From: JAZFYD01 sp036443405
GTDB lineage: Bacteria; Planctomycetota; PLA2
Assembly (NCBI GenBank): GCA_036443405.1
Contig: JAZFYD010000081.1
Span: forward strand, 1-10,990
DNA length: 10,990 bases
Direction of reading: 5' to 3'
The position numbers and the translations under genes were made by a program. The first letter of the stretch is position 1. Each line of letters opens with the position of its first letter. Below, in pieces: positions 6,501 to 10,990 of this stretch. A model generated the notes under the pieces. The model was given only the letters and a program-made list of their open reading frames with translations, did no database searches and was not told the DNA's origin.

Positions 6501-7821
6501 GCAGATATCGCTCGTAGAGGCGGTCGCCGAGCACCGCGACTGGATCATCAGAGGAAAAGACCGCGCCCGCGGTTTCAAAAAACGCGAGCAGAAAGAGGGG
6601 AAGCCGCGCGGCAGGGACCTGTTCGAGGCGCTGGTCCCGCCGGAAGTGCGCACCGAGCTCGAGGGCCTGAAACGCGTCTACCTCGTGCCCGACGGCGTGC
6701 TCCACCGGCTTCCTTTTGAAACGTTGTCGCCCGCTGACGACACCTACTGGATCGACAGTCTCCCGCCGATCGCGTACGGGCATTCCGGTTCGGTGCTCCT
6801 GTGGTGCAACAAGAGGCGGAAGAACCAGGGGGCGGTGGCGCAGAAATACGAAGTCGTGGCCCTGGGGGATCCGATCTACTCACGTTCCGATGAGGGTGAC
6901 TCGCAGCCGCCGGAAAAGGGTGCGCTGGTCAAGAAGCCCATGGATGAACTCGAAGCAGGGGATGTGATTGTCGCCTACGACGGCCAGCCGATTGACGGAA
7001 GAAAGAGCCTGAAGCGTGAGACCCGTCGCGTCGACGATGAGATCGACGAGGGGACGCGAAAGAAGGGACCAATCAAGCTGAAGGTTTGGAGGGCCGGCGA
7101 GCAGCAAGAGTTCGCAGTCTCATCCGGCGGAATCGATCTGGACGAAATCGCGCGGGAAGCGCCGCGCGCGGCGTGGCCTGCCCTGCGCGGGGAATCGGAA
7201 GCTACGCTGGAGCGTAGCGAGCGGCTCGATCGTTTCGGTCCGTTGAGTCCGTTGCCGGGGACGCGTCGCGAGACGAACGCGATTCGCAAGGCGCTGAGCA
7301 AGGACGTCCGGACGTTGCTGGACAAGGAGGCGACAAAGAGCCGGCTCTTCGATCTTGCGCCCAAGTCGCGGTTCTTGCACATCGCGACGCACGGATTGGT
7401 GGACGAGACCGAGTACCGGGGTTACAGCCGGCTCGCGCTCACGTTGCCCCGGTTCGCCACGCCGACGGATGACGGTTTCTTGAGCATGTACGAACTCTTC
7501 GAGGACTGGCGCGGCCGGTTGGCCGCTTGCCAACTCGTGGTCCTGAGCGCGTGCGAGACGGTCCGGGGACCGCTGGAGAAAGACGAGGGCCCGTACGCGC
7601 TGCCGCTCGGTTTTCTCTACGCCGGTTCACCGGCGGTGATCGGCAGTCTGTGGCAGGTGGACGACGCTTCCACCGCCGATCTGTTCGCGAACTTCTACAA
7701 GCGTGTCGAGGACGACAAGCCCAAGCTCCAGGCGTTCACCGAGGCGCGGAAGGCGCTGCGCGAGAAGAAGCCTGAGCCGTACTACTGGGCGCCGTTCGTC
7801 TACATCGGCGCCCCGCGGTAG
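3562..7821 (+). CDS. Secreted TPR-CHAT (caspase/separase-like) protein with an inserted PDZ-like domain
   Basis: A 1419-residue multidomain protein. Residues 1-18 look like a Sec signal peptide (basic MQAR, hydrophobic WLFVLWAVVG, then ATA before Q19). Residues about 20-181 are helical and end in a degenerate TPR. Residues 182-781 are 15 TPR units of exactly 40 residues, similar to kinesin-light-chain/TPR_12 repeats. A charged helical linker, probably coiled coil, covers about 850-925. The CHAT domain runs from about 935 to the C-terminus: VPDGVLHRLPFETL, then LPGTRRE, then HIATHG with catalytic H1277, then LSACET with catalytic C1331, then GSLWQVDD and YWAPFVYIGA. Both dyad residues are intact, so peptidase activity is likely. 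Residues about 1120-1187 inside the CHAT domain look like a PDZ domain (LEAGDVIVAYDGQPIDG). CHAT proteins are caspase-clan proteases that use TPRs to sense partners. The export signal makes this one an envelope protein rather than a cytoplasmic immune effector. Its target is unknown. Confidence 0.92.
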   Translation: MQARWLFVLWAVVGTATAQEVPGAEPDTRQEAAGRVLAAMRKGDGAALKALAQRDKPDPWLVADDLWASGNYAVAVAFAKAAPRKDVEKLPEYVASRSGRVPNASLRTALAKADEAFGKEDPKGALAALESVTPNPEDLVSVVLLEQRGRALGALERLEESAAAYRFAAQAAERLGWLARAAAIFNDLGDVAYARSDRQGALKAWNLQLEIEESRGNRAGKAATFSKIGLAYHQLGENKNALKFHQLAFEIREALRDRLGKAVSLGDIGASQFRLGEYEEARKAQKRALDMWVERKNARGEAVTLGSLGLIHLHLGNYKEAIEFGKNALAKHKETGDPAGEAASNGDLGVIYERLEKYKEALDCQNNAYEIKKTLKDPGNLAKTYGAIGRLHMKLGKYEEALAYLEVARELNQEHGNRAGEANNLAEIGVVHDHQRNYEKALEFLNKALEIRKSSTDVEGQARTYMDIGLVHYHRGTYEDALKFHEKAREISQELGKEELKAKALGNIGNAQWSLGDYEKALESQRRSLDLNRKLNDRIGEAKSLGSIGAIHRSLGAHADALESQQQALKLSRELGDSEGVAAALVNIGNIHVSLGGLKRSLEFQMEALEMNRKLGDRKGVATTLGNIGNIHAKLGNYDEALDYQKKALAMSRELNDRAGEAAALGNIGSVHAKLKDHEKARKFLEEALALNRKLKSRAYLVANLEVLGDVYESLEKHDKARDKYNEALAESKKIGSPRTPIVATALGILLLDHFDKPADAVKLLKDAIRRIEARRSVDLGLSDEQRASYARTLGRGRSYAAMVRAQLALGHPLEALSYAERGRARAVLDLLARSRLDPLQEAERLADAREDEDQLKKIATVREQLTAAERKIRHFTHALAARRSLKDVERSELEALAKKLRAAKGEREDQLGARARLIREHLQVGAPASPAEVRAGLRPGERMLFYSVGRNGSLLFVVSPGDTEIRSFALQWPDSTPVTQISLVEAVAEHRDWIIRGKDRARGFKKREQKEGKPRGRDLFEALVPPEVRTELEGLKRVYLVPDGVLHRLPFETLSPADDTYWIDSLPPIAYGHSGSVLLWCNKRRKNQGAVAQKYEVVALGDPIYSRSDEGDSQPPEKGALVKKPMDELEAGDVIVAYDGQPIDGRKSLKRETRRVDDEIDEGTRKKGPIKLKVWRAGEQQEFAVSSGGIDLDEIAREAPRAAWPALRGESEATLERSERLDRFGPLSPLPGTRRETNAIRKALSKDVRTLLDKEATKSRLFDLAPKSRFLHIATHGLVDETEYRGYSRLALTLPRFATPTDDGFLSMYELFEDWRGRLAACQLVVLSACETVRGPLEKDEGPYALPLGFLYAGSPAVIGSLWQVDDASTADLFANFYKRVEDDKPKLQAFTEARKALREKKPEPYYWAPFVYIGAPR
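4105..5904 (+). repeat. Fifteen tandem 120-bp TPR-coding units
   Basis: From 4105 every 120 bases encodes one 40-residue TPR unit, with no insertion or deletion through 15 units; the last begins exactly at 5785. The protein consensus is roughly AxxLGNIGxIHxxLGxYEKA followed by a second helix and a (G)DRxGE turn. Units 9-13 are most alike. At DNA level, GCGCTCGA recurs at the same phase in several units (for example in those starting at 4585, 4825, 5065, 5185 and 5425). Unit 15 is the most diverged and leads into the linker. Confidence 0.9.
6919..7122 (+). other. PDZ-like domain embedded in the CHAT domain
   Basis: Codons 1120-1187 of the TPR-CHAT gene read GALV, then LEAGDVIVAYDGQPIDG, then a charged helical stretch, then IKLKVWRAGEQQEFAV. 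This order matches a bacterial PDZ domain such as those of DegP/HtrA: the binding-loop GAxV, the GDVIxxxDGxPI strand pair, a helix, and the final strands with a (R)xG turn. It separates the CHAT segment ending ALGDPIYS from the one starting LSPLPGTRRE, which are normally close together. The assignment rests on motif reading only, without a structure comparison. Confidence 0.7.
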
Positions 7822-7848
7822 TGCGCTGTCTCGCCCCGCGGCCGGAGG

Positions 7849-7925
7849 TGGCACCCCGGGCAGGACTCGAACCTGCAACCGTCGGATTAGAAATCCGATG
7901 CTCTATCCGGTTGAGCTACCGGGGC
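7849..7925 (-). tRNA. tRNA-Arg (anticodon TCT), CCA encoded
   Basis: Read on the minus strand, a full cloverleaf can be drawn. The acceptor is GCCCCGG / CCGGGGT, the D stem GCTC/GAGC has a nine-base loop containing GG, the anticodon arm is TCGGA-TTTCTAA-TCCGA, the variable region is CGGTT, and the T arm is GCAGG-TTCGAGT-CCTGC. The discriminator is G73, followed by encoded CCA at 7849-7851. Anticodon TCT reads AGA (and possibly AGG) arginine codons. The first acceptor pair is G1-U72, a wobble pair. The gene converges on the TPR-CHAT gene, whose stop is 27 nt away. Confidence 0.95.
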
Positions 7926-7937
7926 GCTTGGGCGCGC

Positions 7938-7943
7938 ATCCTA
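7938..7943 (-). promoter_or_regulatory. Probable -10 hexamer TAGGAT for tRNA-Arg
   Basis: On the minus strand TAGGAT lies 12 nt before the 5' end of the tRNA. Initiation at the usual distance would leave about 5 nt of leader for RNase P to remove. No convincing -35 box is seen at 16-18 nt further upstream. A GC-rich stretch separates the hexamer from the tRNA. Confidence 0.45.
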
Positions 7944-8060
7944 CCAATGGGACGAGGGATGACGGCCCCGGGCGGCTGCGGCTTGTGCGTGCCGCTGGTG
8001 CAGCGCCTTCGTTGGTCCGCCGGCCCGCGCGTATGCTCCCGCTCGGCCGCGATGCCCTGC

Positions 8061-8112
8061 TACGATGGCGTCTCATCGCGCGGTTGCGCCCGACGGCTCG
8101 AGTCGAAGGAGG
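8061..8112 (+). promoter_or_regulatory. Possible -10 hexamer TACGAT and Shine-Dalgarno AAGGAGG for the Tat-protein gene
   Basis: AAGGAGG at 8106-8112 is a near-perfect ribosome binding site 5 nt before the ATG at 8118. It decides the start against the longer in-frame extension back to 7821, which would run antisense through the tRNA gene. TACGAT at 8061-8066 fits TAnnnT and would give a leader of about 45 nt; TATGCT at 8032-8037 is an alternative. The 192-bp gap 7926-8117 otherwise holds only the tRNA promoter. Confidence 0.55.
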
Positions 8113-8117
8113 ACGTG

Positions 8118-9623
8118 ATGAATCAGCAGACACGCCGCGAGTTCCTTGGCGACGTTGGTCGCAGCATGCTCGTCGCCGGAATCGGAGGCACGCTGGTGAG
8201 CGAGCTCGGCCTGATGCCGGCGCTGGCCGGTGACAACACGCTCTCGTTCGGGCGCTTCGAGCCGCTGGCCCGGCTCATGCAGGAGACTCCGCCGGACAAG
8301 CTCCAGCGCCTGCTCGTCGAGAAGCTCTCCGCCGGTACGTCGCTGCGCGACCTGATCGCCGCGGGCGCGCTGGCCAACGCGCGAACGTTCGGCGGTCAAG
8401 ACTACGTGGGCTATCACGCTGCGATGGCGCTCATGCCCGCTTACCAAATCGCACAGGAGATGCCGACCAAGAGCCGCGCGCTGCCGGTGCTCAAGGTGCT
8501 CTACCGCAACACGGCGCGCATCCAAGCCCGTGGCGGACGCCGCAACGAGGTGCTCCACACCGTGGGGCCCGCACCGGAGGCCGCCCCCCTCGCGCTCCGG
8601 AGCGCCATCCGCCGCCGCGACATGGACGGCGCCGAACGCCTGTTCGCAAAGCTCGCCCAGCGCACGCCGAAGGACGCTTTCAACGACCTGCAGCAGATCG
8701 TGCAGGACGACATCAACGTCCACCGGATCGTCCTCGCCTGGCGCGCGTGGGACCTGCTGCGGCTGACGGGCGAGGAGCACGCGCACACGATGCTGCGCCA
8801 GTCGGTGCGCTTCTGCGTGCACGAGGAGCGCGAGCGCGTCAGCAAGCGGCGTCCCGAGCCGCGCATCCGCACCGTCTTACCGAAGCTGCTCGATGAGTAC
8901 GGTCTGCTCGGGCGCAAGCTCGGCGACCGGAAGGCCGACGACAAGTGGGTTGCTGCGCTCGGCTCGACCGTCTTCTCCGGCACGCGCGAGCAGGCTGCCG
9001 AGGCCGTCGCCGCCGCGCTCGCGGATGGCTTCGCGCCCGACGCGATCGGCGAGGCGATGTCACTCGCGGCCAACCAGCTCGTGCTGCACGACGGCGGTCG
9101 TCGCGAGGACGGTACGGTGCACGGCGCGTCGGTAGGCGTGCATGCGTCCGACGCCGCCAACGCTTGGCGCCACACGGTGCGGGTGGCCAGTCACAGCCAC
9201 GCCGTGGCCAGTCTCGTCGTGGGCGCCTTCCACACCGCAGGGCAGAGTGGCCACGTCGGACGCGAGCCGTTCATCGACGCGCCGGAGCCGGTCGAGGGCA
9301 AGACACCCGAACTTCTACTTCGTGAGGCGCGGGCTGCGGTCGAGGAACGCGACCAGGCGTGGGCCTGCGTCGCCGTCCAACGCTATGGCCAACTCGGCGC
9401 ACCGGCCGCGCCGGTGTTCGAACTGCTGCGCCGCTACGCGGTGAGCGAGGACGGTAAGTTGCACGCCGAGAAGTACTACCGGACCGTGACCGAGGAGTTC
9501 GCGTCCACCCGCGCGGCGTTCCGCTGGCGCCACCTCGTCGCGCTCGCGCGCGTCACCGCCAGCGAGTACGGAACCCCGGCCCCCGGCCACGCCGACGCGC
9601 GCCGTCTTCTCGAGCTCGGCTAG
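8118..9623 (+). CDS. Tat-exported histidine-rich helical protein of unknown family
   Basis: A 501-residue protein I cannot place in a named family. The N-terminus is a classic twin-arginine signal: TRREFL at residues 5-10, a hydrophobic core at about 16-33, and a PALA cleavage site near A37, so it should be exported already folded. The mature part appears almost wholly alpha-helical and rich in histidine. Two regions resemble each other. Residues 74-130 contain LRDLIAAGALANA, then GYHAAMA (H100). Residues 305-372 contain APDAIGEAMSLAANQ, then VHGASVGVHASDAANAWRH (H335, H342, H352) and SHSHAV (H359, H361), ending in AFHTAGQSGH. Other notable segments are DDINVHRIVLAWRAW (about 197-211) and EEHAHTML. 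Tat export plus clustered histidines suggests a bound metal or haem, but no known cofactor motif such as CxxCH is present. The strong ribosome site fixes the start. Confidence 0.85.
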   Translation: MNQQTRREFLGDVGRSMLVAGIGGTLVSELGLMPALAGDNTLSFGRFEPLARLMQETPPDKLQRLLVEKLSAGTSLRDLIAAGALANARTFGGQDYVGYHAAMALMPAYQIAQEMPTKSRALPVLKVLYRNTARIQARGGRRNEVLHTVGPAPEAAPLALRSAIRRRDMDGAERLFAKLAQRTPKDAFNDLQQIVQDDINVHRIVLAWRAWDLLRLTGEEHAHTMLRQSVRFCVHEERERVSKRRPEPRIRTVLPKLLDEYGLLGRKLGDRKADDKWVAALGSTVFSGTREQAAEAVAAALADGFAPDAIGEAMSLAANQLVLHDGGRREDGTVHGASVGVHASDAANAWRHTVRVASHSHAVASLVVGAFHTAGQSGHVGREPFIDAPEPVEGKTPELLLREARAAVEERDQAWACVAVQRYGQLGAPAAPVFELLRRYAVSEDGKLHAEKYYRTVTEEFASTRAAFRWRHLVALARVTASEYGTPAPGHADARRLLELG

Positions 9624-9666
9624 AGCGGCGGGGACGGAGTGGCAGTCGGATCGAACGGGACCGCGG

Positions 9667-9672
9667 TACCAT
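9667..9672 (+). promoter_or_regulatory. Probable -10 hexamer TACCAT before the DUF4406-like gene
   Basis: TACCAT fits TAnnnT and ends 7 nt before the ATG at 9680, the same spacing as at the M48 gene. There is no Shine-Dalgarno sequence between it and the ATG, so a leaderless transcript is expected. No clear -35 box is seen. Confidence 0.4.
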
Positions 9673-9679
9673 TCACCGC

Positions 9680-10021
9680 ATGTGGATCATGGTTGCGGGC
9701 CCGTATTCGAGTGGTGCGAAAGACGAAGCGGAGCGGGCCGCGAACCTGGCGGTCATGAACGAGGCCGCGGTCGCGGTTTTCGATAAGGGCCACATACCGG
9801 TCATCGGCGTGAACATGGCGCTGCCGGTGATCGACGCGGCGGGCGAGGACCGCTACGAAGAGATCATGATGCCGGTCTCGCTCGCGTTGGCACGCCGCTG
9901 CGACGCGGTCCTTCGCGTTGGGGGCGCGAGTGCCGGCGCCGACGACGAGGTGGCTGTGTTCGAGAGCCGCGGCTTGCCGGTGTTTCGCGACGCGGCTGCG
10001 GTTCCGCCCGCCGTTTCGTGA
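9680..10021 (+). CDS. DUF4406 / nucleoside 2-deoxyribosyltransferase-like small protein
   Basis: A 113-residue cytoplasmic protein. It starts with the strand-loop MWIMVAGPYSSG (residues 1-12), typical of the nucleoside 2-deoxyribosyltransferase superfamily, and ends with CDAVLRV (74-80) and GASAGADDEVAVFESRGLPV (82-101). In that superfamily the Glu equivalent to E90 is the nucleophile or phosphate-site residue, and the small residues before it bind the ligand. The central VIGVNMALPVID replaces the usual substrate loop. DUF4406 members lack proven activity in most cases, so function (nucleotide or modified-base handling) is inference. It sits 56 bp after the Tat-protein gene and ends 3 bp from the convergent PhzF-family gene. 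The ATG is supported by the N-terminal motif starting at once. Confidence 0.75.
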   Translation: MWIMVAGPYSSGAKDEAERAANLAVMNEAAVAVFDKGHIPVIGVNMALPVIDAAGEDRYEEIMMPVSLALARRCDAVLRVGGASAGADDEVAVFESRGLPVFRDAAAVPPAVS

Positions 10022-10024
10022 GGG

Positions 10025-10804
10025 CTAGATCGTGATCTCGCCGCGCAGGTAGAGCACCGCGTGGCCGGAGAGGTGCACGCGATCGCCGTGCAGTTCGCAC
10101 CAAACGTCGCCGCCGCGTTTTGAGACCTGGCGCGCGTGAAACGCCGTCTTGCCGAGGCGCTTGGCCCAATAGGGGGTCAGCACGCAGTGCGCGGCGCCGG
10201 TGACCGGGTCCTCCGGAACGCCGATCGCCGGATGGAAAAAACGCGACACGAAATCGTGCGTGTCGCCCGCGGCCGAGATCACGATGCCATACGGCGCGGT
10301 TCGTTTGAGTGCTTCGAAGTCCGGCGCTATGTTGCGGACATCGTCCTCGGACGTGAACACGGCGAGCAGCTTTCTGGCGCGAAGCAACACCTGCGGTGTC
10401 GCGCCCAGCGCTTCCACGAGTCCGCTCGGCGGTTCGGCCGGCTCCGCGGGGATCGCGGGAAAGTCGAGGCGGATGCGGCCCCCGTCGCGTGTCACCACGA
10501 GGGGGCCGCTTTTGCTTTCGAACTCGATCGTGTCGCGCTCCGGGTGCAGGTGCTCGAAGACCACGTGCGCGGTGGCCAACGTCGCGTGGCCGCAGAGATC
10601 GACCTCCGTCGTCGGGGTGAACCAGCGCAGGCGAAACCCCTCGCCCTCGGGCACGAAGAACGCGGTCTCGCTGAGGTTGTTCTCCGCGGCGATCGCCTGC
10701 AGCGCCTCATCGTCGAGCCACCCATCGAGCGGACAGACCGCGGCCGGGTTGCCGGCGAACATACGGTCGGTGAAGGCGTCCACCTGATAGAGCGGGATCT
10801 TCAT
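10025..10804 (-). CDS. PhzF family isomerase/epimerase
   Basis: A 259-residue protein with both halves of the PhzF (diaminopimelate-epimerase-like) fold. The first half opens with YQVDAFTDRMFAGNPAAVC, has NNLSETAF with the conserved catalytic acid E46, and has FTPTTEVDLCGHATLA at 62-76. The second half contains the matching loop GVPEDPVTGAAHCVL at 195-209. PhzF proteins shift a proton or double bond in small acids, as in phenazine synthesis, but most genomic members are of unknown substrate. No phenazine genes are visible here. The length is normal for the family (about 260-300). The start lies 11 bp after the stop of the ExbD-type gene, so the two may form one operon. A TAGACT hexamer 8 nt upstream of the ATG (10813-10818) overlaps that stop codon and may act as a private promoter. 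No Shine-Dalgarno sequence is seen. Confidence 0.88.
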   Translation of the reverse strand: MKIPLYQVDAFTDRMFAGNPAAVCPLDGWLDDEALQAIAAENNLSETAFFVPEGEGFRLRWFTPTTEVDLCGHATLATAHVVFEHLHPERDTIEFESKSGPLVVTRDGGRIRLDFPAIPAEPAEPPSGLVEALGATPQVLLRARKLLAVFTSEDDVRNIAPDFEALKRTAPYGIVISAAGDTHDFVSRFFHPAIGVPEDPVTGAAHCVLTPYWAKRLGKTAFHARQVSKRGGDVWCELHGDRVHLSGHAVLYLRGEITI

Positions 10805-10815
10805 CAGTCGCGAGT

Positions 10816-10990
10816 CTACTCCGGGCGCGGCAGCGGCGAGAGCCTGCGCAAGTGCGGCGGGGGCGAGCGAACTCCCGTGAAGCTCAGTTTCTTGTAGTTC
10901 AGGCCTTTCAGCACATCGACCATGCTGATGACCGCCTGGTGCGGGACCGCTTTCGACGCGTCGATTTCGTAGAGCTCGTTCGCTGTGAAC
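10816..10990 (-). CDS. ExbD/TolR-type biopolymer transport protein, C-terminal fragment
   Basis: The minus-strand frame enters from the right edge and ends at TAG (10816-10818), giving 57 complete codons. The visible part reads YEIDASKAVPHQAVISMVDV followed by LKGLNYKKLSFTGV. This matches the end of the ExbD/TolR periplasmic domain, where a strand, a helix (hxxVxxhhdhLK) and a final strand (kxhsFxG) follow each other. ExbD is the proton-motor partner of ExbB that energises outer-membrane transport or Tol-Pal functions. The membrane anchor with its essential Asp lies outside the window, so activity cannot be judged. It is followed 11 bp later by the PhzF-family gene on the same strand. Confidence 0.7.
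   Translation of the reverse strand, partial: FTANELYEIDASKAVPHQAVISMVDVLKGLNYKKLSFTGVRSPPPHLRRLSPLPRPE

Noticed and set aside
3562..7821. TPR-CHAT gene as a Craspase or gasdermin-type immune system
   Set aside because: No gRAMP/Cas7-11, CRISPR array or gasdermin-like gene is present, and the protein has a signal peptide for export.
7809..7841. Ten-base direct repeat CGCCCCGCGG on both sides of the TPR-CHAT stop codon, near a tRNA gene (possible attachment site)
   Set aside because: It is short and GC-only, it is not an exact copy of the tRNA end, and no integrase or phage-like gene lies nearby. Chance is the simpler explanation.
7809..7926. Imperfect inverted repeat (GCGCCCCGCGGTAG and CTACCGGGGCGC) enclosing the tRNA gene
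   Set aside because: One arm is simply the tRNA 5' end and the other is coding sequence of the CHAT C-terminus; the bulge and GC bias make this likely coincidence.
7821..8117. N-terminal extension of the Tat-protein gene back to 7821
   Set aside because: The extension would be translated through the tRNA on the opposite strand, whereas ATG 8118 has a near-perfect AAGGAGG site and starts a textbook Tat signal peptide.
10025..10804. phzF as part of a phenazine cluster
   Set aside because: No other phenazine genes are visible; PhzF-family proteins are widespread outside such clusters.

Overview
The window is dense, GC-rich bacterial chromosome: eight whole or nearly whole protein genes, two genes cut by the window edges (both counted below), one tRNA, and very short intergenic gaps. 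I see no insertion sequence, phage gene, CRISPR array or rRNA. The mix of a secreted TPR-CHAT protein, an M48-TPR protease, a Tat-exported protein of unknown family, ExbD and few Shine-Dalgarno sites suggests a Gram-negative environmental bacterium with a complex envelope. Planctomycetota fits best, with Myxococcota or relatives as the alternative; this is inference only.

Layout. At the left edge, the end of a DUF368 (PopT-type) membrane protein overlaps by 4 bp a glyoxalase II-like metallo-beta-lactamase-fold hydrolase (2-1275, +). Converging on it with a 26-bp tail-to-tail overlap is a formyltransferase-family gene (1250-2140, -) with an unusual hydrophobic segment. A 44-bp divergent gap separates this from an M48 metalloprotease with C-terminal TPRs (2185-3501, +). 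It is followed 60 bp later by the dominant gene, a 1419-residue secreted TPR-CHAT protein (3562-7821, +). That protein has a signal peptide, 15 TPR units of exactly 40 residues, a charged helical linker and a CHAT (caspase-like) domain with both catalytic residues. A PDZ-like segment is inserted inside the CHAT domain.

After it come tRNA-Arg(TCT) on the minus strand (7849-7925), a 501-residue Tat-exported histidine-rich protein of unknown family (8118-9623, +), and a small DUF4406/deoxyribosyltransferase-like protein (9680-10021, +). A PhzF-family protein (10025-10804, -) and the C-terminus of an ExbD-type protein (10816-10990, -) close the window.

The most interesting region is 2185-7821: two predicted exported proteases, each with TPRs, in tandem. 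A second theme is transcriptional. TAnnnT hexamers resembling a -10 box lie just upstream of nearly every unit, and at several genes the spacing predicts leaderless or nearly leaderless mRNA.
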